Of a stretch of DNA of 64,000 bases, positions 12,901-21,767 are shown one piece after another. The notes under the pieces are model-generated. The model did no database searches. It was not told the origin of the DNA and saw only the letters and a program-made list of their open reading frames with translations. The stretch comes from VRUE01 sp963764365 (lineage in GTDB: Bacteria > Actinomycetota > Thermoleophilia > Solirubrobacterales > 70-9). The position numbers and the translations under genes were made by a program. How positions within the stretch are numbered: the first letter of the stretch is position 1; every line of letters starts with the position of its first letter. The stretch is from assembly GCA_963764365.1 (NCBI GenBank), contig CAVXSI010000002.1, forward strand, positions 124,001 through 188,000, read 5' to 3'.

Positions 12901-13825
12901 CCTCCCAGGCCCGGTAGAGGAGGATGCGCGCCAGCGTCAGCTGCGCAACCCGCAGGGTGTACTGGTGCCAGATGCGACGCTCCAGATCCGACCCGGATCG
13001 GTAGCCGGCAACCGAGGCCGGCAGCAGGTCCTCCTTCGTCCCGGGGGCGATGTCCCGCGCGATCGTCGCAAGCTCCCCGAGCAGCTTCTCCTCGAAGCCG
13101 GGATTGAGCTTGATATGCGCCTCGAGCGCCTCCGGTTGGCCCTCGGCATCCTCGGCGAGCAACCCCGAGTGCCGCCGCAGCTGGGCGACAAGCAGATCGA
13201 TGTCCACCCGCAATTCGTCGGTTCCGCCCCGTTCCTCCCAGGACGGCATGCTCCGGATCGCCTCGATTTTCTCCTCGACGCCCATCGAGCGATACGCGAG
13301 CTGCTCGACGAAGCGCTGGAATGCCTCGAGGTCGAGCCCCGGTTGCGCCTCCCCCCGGGCAAGGCGCCAGAGCGGCTCGATCTTGAACGAGAGGCCAGGA
13401 TCGTGGCCCTTGGCGGCCCGCCTGTAGACGCGAACCTCCCTGAGGTTGAAGAGGACGCCGAAGTCGAGCTGTCGTTGCTTGACGTAGTCGCGAATCTGCT
13501 TCTCATGCGCGGCAAGCCGTTGGCGCGAACTCTTCGCGTCAAGCACATAGGGATGGGCGATCAAGTCCATCGGGGTGAAGTCGGGCTTCAGCCCGCTCTT
13601 GCCGAACTGGGGAAAATAGGCGTCGGCCGGAAAGCCGAGTACCAGCTCGAGGATGTCGGCCAGAATGGACTCGGTAAGGATCTCCTCGTCGTCACGGGGC
13701 GGGCCCGATGCCAGATACGCGCCGAGATCCGGCGCGTCGGCCAGCTCCATGTAGAGGCGGTTGCGCCGGTCGAGAACGTCCCGCAGCGCTTCGAGCGCGG
13801 GGGCTTGGCCTTTGGCGGTCTTCAT
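9972..13825 (-). CDS. Type IIG restriction-modification enzyme, Eco57I-like (one frame break)
   Basis: A single ~1,280-residue polypeptide carries nuclease, methylase and target recognition. Near residues 78–96 KPDFTPMD…YVLDAKSS resembles a PD-(D/E)xK nuclease core. A helical linker follows, then N6-adenine methylase motif I FDFASGSGGF (about 441) and catalytic motif IV VVGNPPYVAEA (about 590). The C-terminal third is the variable specificity region. The frame changes between about 10685 and 10730, where the 5' part becomes arginine-rich while the other frame continues MPRLVVTRLESAIAIAEE to a stop at 9972. This may be an error or genuine inactivation. No separate specificity or helper gene is nearby, consistent with type IIG. 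Not BREX PglX on context. Confidence 0.82.
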
Positions 13826-13891
13826 CGGAAAGTGGGGAGAGAGAGCGGCTCAGCGCCCTTCCCTGTCCGCGGGGATCGCTAGCTTTGCCGC

Positions 13892-14173
13892 ATGGACTTC
13901 CGGGACAAGGTCGAGCAGCTCTCCGAGGAGGAGTTCGTGCAGATTCGGAGCGCGGCGACTTGGTACGCGAAATTCCACGCCCGGATCATCGCGGAGCGGC
14001 TGGACGACCCGTCGGCAATGGCCGTCGGCCAGCGGGAGCGGTACGAAGCCCTGATCTCGGGCCTGCGCAAGGTGGGCGCACGGGTATTCGATCCGACCGT
14101 TCCGGTCACCTCGCTGCTGCCCGAGCGCAAAGACGCAGAGAATCCGCCGCAGGACGCCAGCCGCGCTGCTTGA
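13892..14173 (+). CDS. Small hypothetical protein divergent from the type IIG gene
   Basis: A 93-residue soluble protein (MDFRDKVEQLSEEEFVQIRS…) with an N-terminal amphipathic helix, a central segment ARIIAERLDDPSAMAVGQRERYEALISGL and a polar tail. I do not recognise the family; there is no helix-turn-helix, membrane segment or metal motif. It starts 66 bp from the type IIG start on the opposite strand, so they may share a promoter region. A regulator or accessory of the restriction system is possible but unsupported. Codon use is GC-rich like its neighbours. Confidence 0.55.
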   Translation: MDFRDKVEQLSEEEFVQIRSAATWYAKFHARIIAERLDDPSAMAVGQRERYEALISGLRKVGARVFDPTVPVTSLLPERKDAENPPQDASRAA

Positions 14174-14181
14174 GCGCGGAG

Positions 14182-15165
14182 TCACGGGCGGCCGAGGGCG
14201 GCCTTGAAGTCCTCGATCGCCTCGACCGGGGTCGGGTCGACGCCGCGTGCCTCGGCCAGCGCCACGGAGACCAGGTCGCCGAGCATCGTCGCCCACAGCA
14301 GGCGTTCGATCCGCGTCTCGCCGGCCGTCTCGATCCGGATCGCCTCGGCGCCGGAGGCGGCGATCGCCTCCGCGGTCAGCTCGAAGCGGCGGCGCTCGCG
14401 CGGGTGCTGGTCACAGTCCTCGAGCAGGACCGCCGAGAGCATCGCCGCCGATGCCCCCGCCCAGCCGCAGAGCTCGTTGTGATCGGCCTCCGGCAGCTCG
14501 GAGAAGAAGGCGGGCAGCTTCGCGTTCTCGTTCGCCTGCGCCTTCCAGCGCCGCGCCACCGGCGCCGTCAGGTCGGCTCCGTAGACGACCGGCGGCGCGC
14601 CGCCGACACGGCCGGCGATCTCCGCCGCCCGCTCCCGCAGGCCGTCGGCTTCGGCCTCGAGGAAGCCGGCCGCAGCCTCGATCTCCATGTGGACGCGGGG
14701 CGCCGCGCCGGCCAGCGCGGCCACCTCGGCCGAGACGACCAGCATGTAGGCGACCGCGGCGCGCGGCTGCAGGATCCCCGGCAGGCCGACCACCGGCACC
14801 GCCGCGGCCCGCGCCGCCTCGACAAGCTCGCCGCCGGTGCTGACCACGATCCGCCGCGCGCCGAGCGCCTCGGCGGCCTCGAAGCAGGCCAGCGTCTCCT
14901 CCGTGTTGCCGGAGTAGCTGCTGCAGAGCACGGTCCACTCCGGCGTCGCCCAGCTCGGCAGCTCGTAGCCGCGCACGGTCAGCAGCGGTCGCGTCAGCCG
15001 ATCGCCGAGCGCCGCCGCGGCGAGGTCGCCGCCGATCGCCGAGCCGCCCATCCCGCAGACCATCGCCCCCGCCGATTCCTGCGGCTGCAGCCGCGCCGAC
15101 TCGACCCGCCAGAGGGCATCGCGCAGGTGCGCCGGGATCGCGAGGATGTCGTCGAGCATGGTCAC
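14182..15165 (-). CDS. Bifunctional phosphoglucose/phosphomannose isomerase-type SIS protein
   Basis: The 327-residue protein belongs to the SIS-domain Pgi/Pmi family that interconverts fructose-6-phosphate with glucose- or mannose-6-phosphate. The first SIS domain has VCGMGGSAIGGDLAAAALG and the phosphate-binding loop CSSYSGNTEETLACFEAAE. The catalytic region ANENAKLPAFFSELPEADHNEL is typical of this archaeal/actinobacterial Pgi/Pmi class. It overlaps the upstream sugar-nucleotide pyrophosphorylase by 4 bp, so supply of mannose-6-phosphate for nucleotide-sugar synthesis is the likely role. Confidence 0.88.
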   Translation of the reverse strand: MTMLDDILAIPAHLRDALWRVESARLQPQESAGAMVCGMGGSAIGGDLAAAALGDRLTRPLLTVRGYELPSWATPEWTVLCSSYSGNTEETLACFEAAEALGARRIVVSTGGELVEAARAAAVPVVGLPGILQPRAAVAYMLVVSAEVAALAGAAPRVHMEIEAAAGFLEAEADGLRERAAEIAGRVGGAPPVVYGADLTAPVARRWKAQANENAKLPAFFSELPEADHNELCGWAGASAAMLSAVLLEDCDQHPRERRRFELTAEAIAASGAEAIRIETAGETRIERLLWATMLGDLVSVALAEARGVDPTPVEAIEDFKAALGRP

Positions 15166-16145
15166 GCGGACACCATTTCGTCCGCGGCGGCGACAACTCC
15201 TTCAACCTCGGCCCCGGCCGGCACGCGCGCGCCGGGCGAGAGGATCGAGCCGGTCACCCGCGCTCCCGCGCCGACCTCGCTGCCGTCGAGCAGGACCGAC
15301 TCGGCCACCGCGGCCCCGGCGCCGACGCGGCAGCCCGGCGAGACGACGGCACGCGGGCCGACTACGGCGTCGACGGCAACCTCGGCATCCGCCGCGACCA
15401 GAGACCCGGGGGCGGTCGGCTCGACCCGCGTCTCGACCCGGCCCTCGAGGATGTCCCAGCTCGCCTGCAGGTAGCGCTCGGGGGTGCCGATGTCGACCCA
15501 GTAGCCGTCGAGCAGCAGCCCGTGCAGGCCGGCGCCGACCAGGCGCGGGAAGACGTCGCGCTCGATCGAGACGTTCTCACCCGGCGGGATCAGCTCCAGC
15601 ACCGAGCGCTCGAGCGCGTACATGCCGGCGTTGACCTCGCCCGGCGCCGCCTCGCCGGTCTTCTCGAGGAAGGCGAGCACCTTCCCTTCCTCGTCGCTGT
15701 GGACGAGGCCGAAGGCGGAGGAGTCCTCGACCGGGTGCAGGGCGATCGTCGCCCGCGCCTCGCGGCGCCGGTGGGCGTCGATCAACGCGCTCAGGTCGAG
15801 GTCGGTGAGGACGTCGCCGTTCAGCGCCAGGAAGCTGCCGTCGAGGTCGTCGCCGAGCGAATCGGCGGCGAAACGGATCGCCCCGGCGGTGCCGAGCGGC
15901 TCCGGCTCGACCGCGTAGCGGATCCGCACCCCCGCCCGCTCCTCCTCGCCGGCCAGCGCCTCGCGCAGGACGTCGGGCAGGAAGCCGCAGGCGAGCACGA
16001 CCTCGGTCACGCCGTGCCCCGCCAGCCACTCGATCATGTAGGCGAGGAAGGGCCGGTCGACCAGGGTCAGCGCCGGCTTCGGCACCGTCTCGGTCAACGG
16101 GCGCAGCCGCGTCCCCTTGCCTCCCACTAAGACGATCGCCTGCAT
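15162..16145 (-). CDS. NDP-sugar pyrophosphorylase (second paralogue)
   Basis: A nucleotidyltransferase that makes an activated sugar from a sugar-1-phosphate. Signature MQAIVLVGGKGTRLRPLTET opens the protein, followed by VPKPALTLVDRPFL, the metal site LALNGDVLTDLDLS, and FLEKTGEAAPGEVNAGMY. GYWVDIGTPERYLQASWDIL precedes a C-terminal hexapeptide beta-helix. At 327 residues it resembles ManC/RmlA2-type enzymes. It differs from the paralogue at 7378–8391 in VLVGGKG versus LAAGLG. It is coupled (4-bp overlap) to the Pgi/Pmi gene, making GDP-mannose or a related precursor plausible. Confidence 0.87.
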   Translation of the reverse strand: MQAIVLVGGKGTRLRPLTETVPKPALTLVDRPFLAYMIEWLAGHGVTEVVLACGFLPDVLREALAGEEERAGVRIRYAVEPEPLGTAGAIRFAADSLGDDLDGSFLALNGDVLTDLDLSALIDAHRRREARATIALHPVEDSSAFGLVHSDEEGKVLAFLEKTGEAAPGEVNAGMYALERSVLELIPPGENVSIERDVFPRLVGAGLHGLLLDGYWVDIGTPERYLQASWDILEGRVETRVEPTAPGSLVAADAEVAVDAVVGPRAVVSPGCRVGAGAAVAESVLLDGSEVGAGARVTGSILSPGARVPAGAEVEGVVAAADEMVSA

Positions 16146-16283
16146 GTCCTAGTGGGCTTGGCCGGCACATGCCGGCGTCCCCGGTCGCTCGTGCCCAGAG
16201 CACGCCATGCGACCCCCGCCGAAGGCGGGGTGGGAGCGCGCCGGCACGAGTTCCCTGGTCTGCTCGGCCGTTCGCACTAGGAC
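16146..16283. repeat. Element C: multi-hairpin intergenic element
   Basis: It is bounded by the perfect inverted repeat GTCCTAGTG (16146–16154) and CACTAGGAC (16275–16283). Inside are three further perfect stems: GCCGGC/GCCGGC at 16161–16176, CGTGC/GCACG at 16190–16204 and CCCCGCC/GGCGGGG at 16214–16230. It fills the gap between the UDP-glucose dehydrogenase stop (inside the right arm) and the next gene's start. It may be a structured RNA, an attenuator or a miniature mobile element. Confidence 0.65.
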
Positions 16284-19030
16284 GGCCGCCCGGCCACTTC
16301 TCGAGCGACCTCTCTGCCGATGCCCTCGTATTCGAATCCTGCCGCGCGGAGGACATCGGCGTCGAGGAAGTTGCGCCCGTCGACGATCAGCGGCCGCGCC
16401 ATCCGTCGTGCCGCCTCGGCCCAGTCGAGCTCGGCGAACTCGCCCCACTCGGTGACCAGCACCGCCGCGTCGGCGCCGTCGAGAGCCTCCAGCGCGGAGC
16501 CCGCCAGCTCGACCGAGTCGAGCAGCCCGCGCGCCGCCTCGGCGGCGACCGGGTCGTAGGCGACCACCTCCGCCCCCTCGCCCTGCAGCCGCGCCGCCAG
16601 CACCAGGCTCGAGGCTTCGCGCATGTCGTCGGTGTCGGGCTTGAAGGCGAGGCCGAGCAGCGCCACCCGCCGCCCGACCAGCGATCCGAGCCGCCCCAGC
16701 AGCTTCTGCACCACCCGCCGCTTCTGCAGCTCGTTCACCTCGATCACCGCGTTCAGCAGCTGGAAGTGGTAGCCGGTGTTGCCGGCGAGCATCTTCAGCG
16801 CGCTGACGTCCTTGGGGAAGCAGTTGTGCAGGACCAAGCCTCCGCTGGAAACCACGGTATTCGAACCCGGCACCTCAAGCGAGTACACCGGGCCTCGGAG
16901 CTCGCGCTTAGAGGTTTTCGCGACCCGCGCCCAGGCCATCGATGTATCTCCAAATCGCCTGTACCCGCTGGGGGCGATGCGCTTGCTCTGCTCGCGGATC
17001 GCCCTCAGCACCACCTGCCGTTGCGAACGCGGAACCAGCGCAATAGCTCTTTCGACCTGATCCGCGCCGCTCACCTTGAGCCAGTGAGTCTCCTTCGTCG
17101 ACTTTTGAGTTCGCCCACGGCGCCAGGATGGAACGATCCCGAGATCGCCGAGCAACCGCGCGACGCCATCGGCGAGCTCGTCGCTGACCGTGCCAAAGTC
17201 GAGCGTGACGCTCGGCCCTCCATTGACCAGAGACCAGGAGCCGTCTCCCTCCCAGAGGCCCGCGAGCAGCGCCCACTTGCTTTCGTCGGGCTGCTCCCAG
17301 ATCGGATTGGGCAGTCGCTGCTCGTAGCTGTTCCGTCCGAGACCGAGAATTTCCGTCCACCAGGCGGCGAGGATGCGAGATGAGATCTGCACCTGCCGAG
17401 TTGTAGTGCCGTCGAACACACGAGCCCTAACGCCCTGCCCCTCCCAGTAGTCGACAACGTCACGAACCAGATGCTCCTCGTTGCGAGGATGAAATGACCA
17501 CGCGATCCGTTCCCGCACGGCGCCATTCCGTCCGCTGTCCCGATTGACGTGGCCCTCCGCCACGTAGAGCCCAACGGCCCTCCAGAACTCCTCTGACATG
17601 TCCAGGCGCTCGGGTATGTATGTGCCGCTGCGCGCGGTCCCGATGCTCGCTCCGCCAAGGTCCATGCCTGCCGCACATGCCTCCGGCAAACGCAACGCGC
17701 CACTGCGACCGATGTCGTGGATTCGCTGCGAATGACCCCGCGGGTGATCGAGGATCGTGGCTCGCTCGGAATCAGGAAGCTGTCGGAGCGCTTCTATCTC
17801 GCGAGGCTCCGGACGAACGATCACCTGCCCCCCGGGAATCGCGTCTTCGACTGCACCGATCGTCGAGTGCACGCGGGGCGCGAAACCGCTGTTCGCCCCA
17901 CCGGCAAGTGGCAACCAGTCCGCCGTGGTGACGTCCTCGGCTCGAACCGTGGTCAAGATCTCGTCGTCGGCGCCGTCGCCGACGACGATCGGATGGTCGG
18001 CGGTCACGGTGACCCGTCGCCCCATCTTGGTCCTGATCTCGACCATCTCACCCTCGTAGCTACGTTTGCTGAGCAACGAAACCGGCATCCATTCCGGCTT
18101 GCCCTCCCCGGGTACCCAGGACCAGGCAAAGAGGCTCTCGGGCGTGATCGCCTCGCCGTCGACCGCCGTCTCGTCCCCTCCTTCCAGCTCCCAAAGCTCC
18201 CGGAAGGAGACGAGCCTGGCGGCTCCGTGATGCCTGACCAGCAGCGTCTCCTCGCCGTCGAAGCAACTCCCCCCGTAACCGATCCCGGCCCGCAGGAACG
18301 ACGGGCCGATGCGCTCGTCGAGGCCCATCCCGCGGGCGACCTCGGCGACGTCGGCGTCGACTTCCTCGCAGACGTTGGCGATCTCGTTGACGAAGGAGAT
18401 CTTCGTCGCCAGGAAGGCGTTGGAGGCGAGCTTGATCATCTCGGCGCTGGCGACGTCGGTGCGGACGACATCGCCGCCGAGCGGCCGGTAGAGCGCCGCG
18501 ACAGCTTCCGCCGCCGCCTCGTCGCCTGAGTCGGCGCCGACCACGACCCGGTCGGGATGGAGGAAGTCCTCGACCGCCGAGCCCTCCTTGAGGAACTCGG
18601 GGCAGGAGACGTAGGCGAGGCCGGGCAGGTCGCGGCGGATCGCCGCCCCGGTCCCGGCCGGCACCGTGCTCTTCATGATCAGCACGTGGTCGCCGTCGTC
18701 GCGCAGCTCGCCGACCACCGAGCGCACCCGCGAGAGGTCGGCGTCGCCGGAGCGGGTCGGCGGCGTGTCGACGCAGACGAACAGCAGCCGCGCCGCGTCG
18801 AGCAGCTCGTCCATCTCGGTGGTGAAGGTGAGCCGCCCGGCGTTGCGGGCGACCAGATCGCCGAGGCCGGGCTCGTGGATCGTCGTCTCGCCGCGCGCCA
18901 GCGCCTCGACCTTCTCGGCGACGATGTCGCGGGCGACGACCGGGTGGCCGAGCTCGGCGAAGCAGGCGGCCGTGACCAGGCCGACCCAGCCGACGCCGAC
19001 GACTCCGATCGTCTCCCTCTCTCCGCTCAT
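16277..19030 (-). CDS. ugd: UDP-glucose 6-dehydrogenase with in-frame intein
   Basis: Ugd oxidises UDP-glucose to UDP-glucuronate for envelope polysaccharide. The precursor is 917 residues: N-extein 1–255, intein 256–736, C-extein 737–917. The spliced enzyme would be 436 residues, the family norm. The N-extein has the NAD fold VVGVGWVGLVTA, STVPAGTGAAIRRDL, PEFLKEGSAVEDFLHPDR and the catalytic lysine region LASNAFLATKISFVNEI. The intein splits the active-site motif GYGGS–CFPKD exactly before the nucleophilic cysteine, which becomes the +1 splice residue (Cys737). Activity therefore depends on splicing. The start overlaps the LCP gene stop by 4 bp. Confidence 0.95.
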   Translation of the reverse strand: MSGERETIGVVGVGWVGLVTAACFAELGHPVVARDIVAEKVEALARGETTIHEPGLGDLVARNAGRLTFTTEMDELLDAARLLFVCVDTPPTRSGDADLSRVRSVVGELRDDGDHVLIMKSTVPAGTGAAIRRDLPGLAYVSCPEFLKEGSAVEDFLHPDRVVVGADSGDEAAAEAVAALYRPLGGDVVRTDVASAEMIKLASNAFLATKISFVNEIANVCEEVDADVAEVARGMGLDERIGPSFLRAGIGYGGSCFDGEETLLVRHHGAARLVSFRELWELEGGDETAVDGEAITPESLFAWSWVPGEGKPEWMPVSLLSKRSYEGEMVEIRTKMGRRVTVTADHPIVVGDGADDEILTTVRAEDVTTADWLPLAGGANSGFAPRVHSTIGAVEDAIPGGQVIVRPEPREIEALRQLPDSERATILDHPRGHSQRIHDIGRSGALRLPEACAAGMDLGGASIGTARSGTYIPERLDMSEEFWRAVGLYVAEGHVNRDSGRNGAVRERIAWSFHPRNEEHLVRDVVDYWEGQGVRARVFDGTTTRQVQISSRILAAWWTEILGLGRNSYEQRLPNPIWEQPDESKWALLAGLWEGDGSWSLVNGGPSVTLDFGTVSDELADGVARLLGDLGIVPSWRRGRTQKSTKETHWLKVSGADQVERAIALVPRSQRQVVLRAIREQSKRIAPSGYRRFGDTSMAWARVAKTSKRELRGPVYSLEVPGSNTVVSSGGLVLHNCFPKDVSALKMLAGNTGYHFQLLNAVIEVNELQKRRVVQKLLGRLGSLVGRRVALLGLAFKPDTDDMREASSLVLAARLQGEGAEVVAYDPVAAEAARGLLDSVELAGSALEALDGADAAVLVTEWGEFAELDWAEAARRMARPLIVDGRNFLDADVLRAAGFEYEGIGREVAREVAGRPS
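16823..18265 (-). other. Intein with LAGLIDADG homing-endonuclease domain in ugd
   Basis: This 481-residue intervening protein starts with Cys (block A CFDGEETLLV) and has the block B TxxH motif VTADHPIVV (precursor His346). Dodecapeptide motifs are GLYVAEGHV (about 488) and LAGLWEGDGSW (about 589), both with their acidic residue. Block F is GPVYSLEVPGSNTVV and block G ends GLVLHN before Cys+1. All residues needed for standard class 1 splicing are present. Base composition is visibly less GC-rich than the exteins, in keeping with horizontal mobility. Confidence 0.94.
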
Positions 19031-20658
19031 CTACTCGCCCTCCTCCTCTTCGCCTTCTTCTTCGGGATCGTCACGCTAGCCGAACGGGCGATGCCGACCA
19101 TCTGGTCGTTGGTCAGCGTATTCAGCAGGTCGTTCGCCACCCAGTAGCTGTTTTCGCCACGGTGCCAGGCGACCTGCGAGAGGCGGTCTCCGTCGACGTA
19201 GAACTCGTATTCCCGCCCGTTGATCGTCCGGGTTTCGCTCGGGTTGTCGAGGATCGGCGGATCCGGCCAGCCCTGGATCCCCTGGAGCCCGAAGTAGTGG
19301 GTTTCGTAGTAGGGGCCGAACTCGGCCACCATCCGGTAGGCGCCGTGGCGCTTGTTTTCGGAGTCGCGCAGGTGGTAGACGCGCGGATCGACGATGTGTT
19401 CGTAGGAGTTGCTTTCGACGAAGCGCGCATCCGACGGCAGGCGTGTCGGGTAGAAGACGGGGAAGCCGCTGCCCAGCTTGCGGGCGGCCGTCTCCCCCTC
19501 CTGTTCGCCGGCTTCCCGCGCCCGGACCAAGCCGTCGCTGCCGGGCGGCCGCGCCTTGATGTGCGGCTTCGTCTTGTGCGGCTTGCCATGGCGGCGCTTC
19601 TGCCGGCCGCTACCCGGAGCACGGTGTTCCGCGGAGTCGCGAGGCCCGCTGCTCGCTTCGATCCCGAGGAACTTGTTGACGGCGCCTTCGATCGCGCTGT
19701 GCGTGGCGTACACGTAGCTCGGCCCGAGCGTCGCCGGGAAGTGCACCTCCTTGATCGCCGCGCTGCGCGAGGCGATGAACAGCTTCAGCACATCGAGCAT
19801 CGTTTCCGTGTCGTTGATGTCGGAGGTGGTGTATTCGGTGAAGATGTCGATCAGCTGGTTGCGCCCCAGCACCAGGTCTTTGATCGGCACCCGCTGGCGA
19901 GCGTCGCCGATGAAGTTCTGCTGGCGCGCCGCCCGCACCAGGTCGGTGTCGGTATGCCGGTAACGCACGTACTGCAGGGCTTTTTTCCCGCACAGCAGCT
20001 GGTAGCCCGGCTGGATGTCGATTTCCGAATACTGTTCCGACGGCGGCAGGCCGACGTTGGAGTGGTAGTAGCGGCGGTCGACGTCGACGTAGACGCAGTT
20101 GATCGCGTCGACCGCCCGCACGAAGCCGAGGAAATCGACGTTGACGACGTGGTTGATCCGCAGCCCGGTCAGATCCTTGACCACCCGCAGGGTCAGCTTC
20201 GGCCCGCCGTAGGTGTAGGCGGCGTTGAACTTTTCCGTCCCGTAGCCGGGGATTTCGACCTTCAGGTCGCGCGGGATCGACATCACCGCGATCGCGTTGC
20301 GGTCCGGGTCGAGGCGCAACAGCAGCGTCGTGTCGGAGCGCCCCGGGTCGCCCGGTTCGCTGGCCCGTTTGTCGGAGCCGATGATCAGGATGTTCTCCGG
20401 TTCGCCCCCCTGGGTCTGCGCCAGCGCCCGCTCGACCTTGTTGCGCAGCCGGTTGTTGTGTGAGAGCGCGTGGGCGATGCTGCCGATGTAGAGCAGGATG
20501 CTGGCCGCCGTCGCCGCCGCGGTGACGCTGACGATCAGCACCGAGGCGAGCGTGAAGCGCCACCAGTAGCGCTTGCGCTTCGGCGGCGGCTCGTGGTCGC
20601 CGGTCGGCGGCGGCTTCTTGAAAACCGGCTCTACCATCGCACCGGGCTCAGGCGGCAA
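19027..20658 (-). CDS. LytR-CpsA-Psr (LCP) family glycopolymer ligase
   Basis: LCP proteins attach undecaprenyl-linked glycopolymers to peptidoglycan on the outer face of the membrane. The 543-residue protein has a cytoplasmic N-tail with KRKRYWW, one membrane segment (about 30–55), then the LCP domain. Conserved features are NILIIGSDKR, GRSDTTLLLRLDPDRNAIAVMS, SIPRDLKVEIPG, AYTYGGPKL and RYRHTDTDLVRAARQQ. A basic low-complexity linker (about 355–390, RQKRRHGKPHKTKPH) separates a C-terminal extension of ~150 residues of unknown function. It is coupled to ugd, fitting a glucuronate-containing wall polymer. Confidence 0.9.
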   Translation of the reverse strand: MPPEPGAMVEPVFKKPPPTGDHEPPPKRKRYWWRFTLASVLIVSVTAAATAASILLYIGSIAHALSHNNRLRNKVERALAQTQGGEPENILIIGSDKRASEPGDPGRSDTTLLLRLDPDRNAIAVMSIPRDLKVEIPGYGTEKFNAAYTYGGPKLTLRVVKDLTGLRINHVVNVDFLGFVRAVDAINCVYVDVDRRYYHSNVGLPPSEQYSEIDIQPGYQLLCGKKALQYVRYRHTDTDLVRAARQQNFIGDARQRVPIKDLVLGRNQLIDIFTEYTTSDINDTETMLDVLKLFIASRSAAIKEVHFPATLGPSYVYATHSAIEGAVNKFLGIEASSGPRDSAEHRAPGSGRQKRRHGKPHKTKPHIKARPPGSDGLVRAREAGEQEGETAARKLGSGFPVFYPTRLPSDARFVESNSYEHIVDPRVYHLRDSENKRHGAYRMVAEFGPYYETHYFGLQGIQGWPDPPILDNPSETRTINGREYEFYVDGDRLSQVAWHRGENSYWVANDLLNTLTNDQMVGIARSASVTIPKKKAKRRRASR

Positions 20659-21733
20659 GCCGGTCGGGGAGCGCCCGCAGGAAGGAGTCGAGCGTCTGCC
20701 GGTAGGTCTCCAGCGAGGCGACCGAGACCCACTCCGCCGGCCCGTGGTGGCCTTCCCCGGCCGGGCCGAACTCGACCGCCGGCACCCCCGCCCGCAGGAA
20801 CGAGACCGCGTCGGAGGCGCCGTCGCGGCCGACGCTCATCGGCTCGCCGTCGTGGTGGGCCGAGACCGCCTCGCGCAGGCCGAGCACGAACGGCGACTGG
20901 CGGTCGACGACCGCCGGCGGCCGCGTGAACAGCGGCGTCACGGCGGCGTCGGGCAGGCCGCGGACCTGCTCCAGGATCGCGGCGGGATCCTGGTCGGGCA
21001 GGTAGCGGATGTCGACGTCGATGGCGCATCGGTCGGGCACCTTGTTGAGCGCGTCGCCACCCATGATCCGGCCGAGGTTGATCGAGGGGCGGTCGAACAG
21101 CTCCGAGCTGTGCCTTGCGAAAGGTAGCGACTCGATACTGCGGAAAACGTCGTGCGCCTTCAGCACAGCGTTGTCGCCGAGCCACGGCGTCGCCCCGTGA
21201 GCGGCGACGCCGCTCACCTCGAGCCGCAGTGCCAGCACCCCCTTCGCCTCGACTCCGATCTGCAGGTCGGTCGGCTCGCCGGTGATCGCGAAGTCGCCGA
21301 GGAAGCCGCCGTCGACCAGGTGGTCGCTGCCGCGTTCGGCCTCCTCCTCGGACTCCTCGTCGCCGACGATCCCCAGCCGCACCCGCACCCGCTCCTGGTC
21401 CCGCATGGCCGCCGTGCTCAGCAGCATCGCCGCGAGCCCGCCCTTCATGTCATAGGCCCCGCGCCCGTACAGCCGGTCGCCGTCCAGCCGCGGCTCGAAC
21501 TGCCCGGCGAATCCCGGCACGACATCGAGGTGTCCGTGCAGCACCACCGTCGGCGCCCCCTCGGGCCCGACCTCCGCCCGCAGCACCGGCAGCCCCCGCA
21601 CCTCGTCCCGCACAGCATCGATCCCCCGCGCCTCCAGCCACCCCTTCACAAACCCCGCAGCTTCCCGCACCCCCTCCGCGTCGGAGGTGTCATAGGCGAT
21701 CAACCGCATCGCCAGAGCGACAAGCTCGCTCAT
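20648..21733 (-). CDS. M20 family metallopeptidase (ArgE/DapE-type deacylase)
   Basis: A two-zinc amidohydrolase related to acetylornithine deacetylase, succinyl-diaminopimelate desuccinylase and carboxypeptidase G2. Zinc motifs are VVLHGHLDVVPG, YGRGAYDMKGGLAAML, GDEESEEEAERGSDHL (catalytic Glu followed by ligand Glu), DFAITGEPTDLQIGVEAKG and the late histidine in GPAGEGHHGPAE. The dimerisation lid starts near GVAAHGATPWLGDNAV. The length is 361 residues. Its stop overlaps the LCP start by 11 bp. The true substrate is undetermined; other arg or dap genes are not nearby. Confidence 0.85.
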   Translation of the reverse strand: MSELVALAMRLIAYDTSDAEGVREAAGFVKGWLEARGIDAVRDEVRGLPVLRAEVGPEGAPTVVLHGHLDVVPGFAGQFEPRLDGDRLYGRGAYDMKGGLAAMLLSTAAMRDQERVRVRLGIVGDEESEEEAERGSDHLVDGGFLGDFAITGEPTDLQIGVEAKGVLALRLEVSGVAAHGATPWLGDNAVLKAHDVFRSIESLPFARHSSELFDRPSINLGRIMGGDALNKVPDRCAIDVDIRYLPDQDPAAILEQVRGLPDAAVTPLFTRPPAVVDRQSPFVLGLREAVSAHHDGEPMSVGRDGASDAVSFLRAGVPAVEFGPAGEGHHGPAEWVSVASLETYRQTLDSFLRALPDRLAA

Positions 21734-21767
21734 CCGCAGCTCCCAGCGGGAGGGGAGCCGGTGTCCC

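Noticed and set aside
9972..13825. BREX PglX methylase
   Set aside because: No pglZ, brxL or other BREX genes flank it, and it has its own PD-(D/E)xK-like nuclease segment at the N-terminus.
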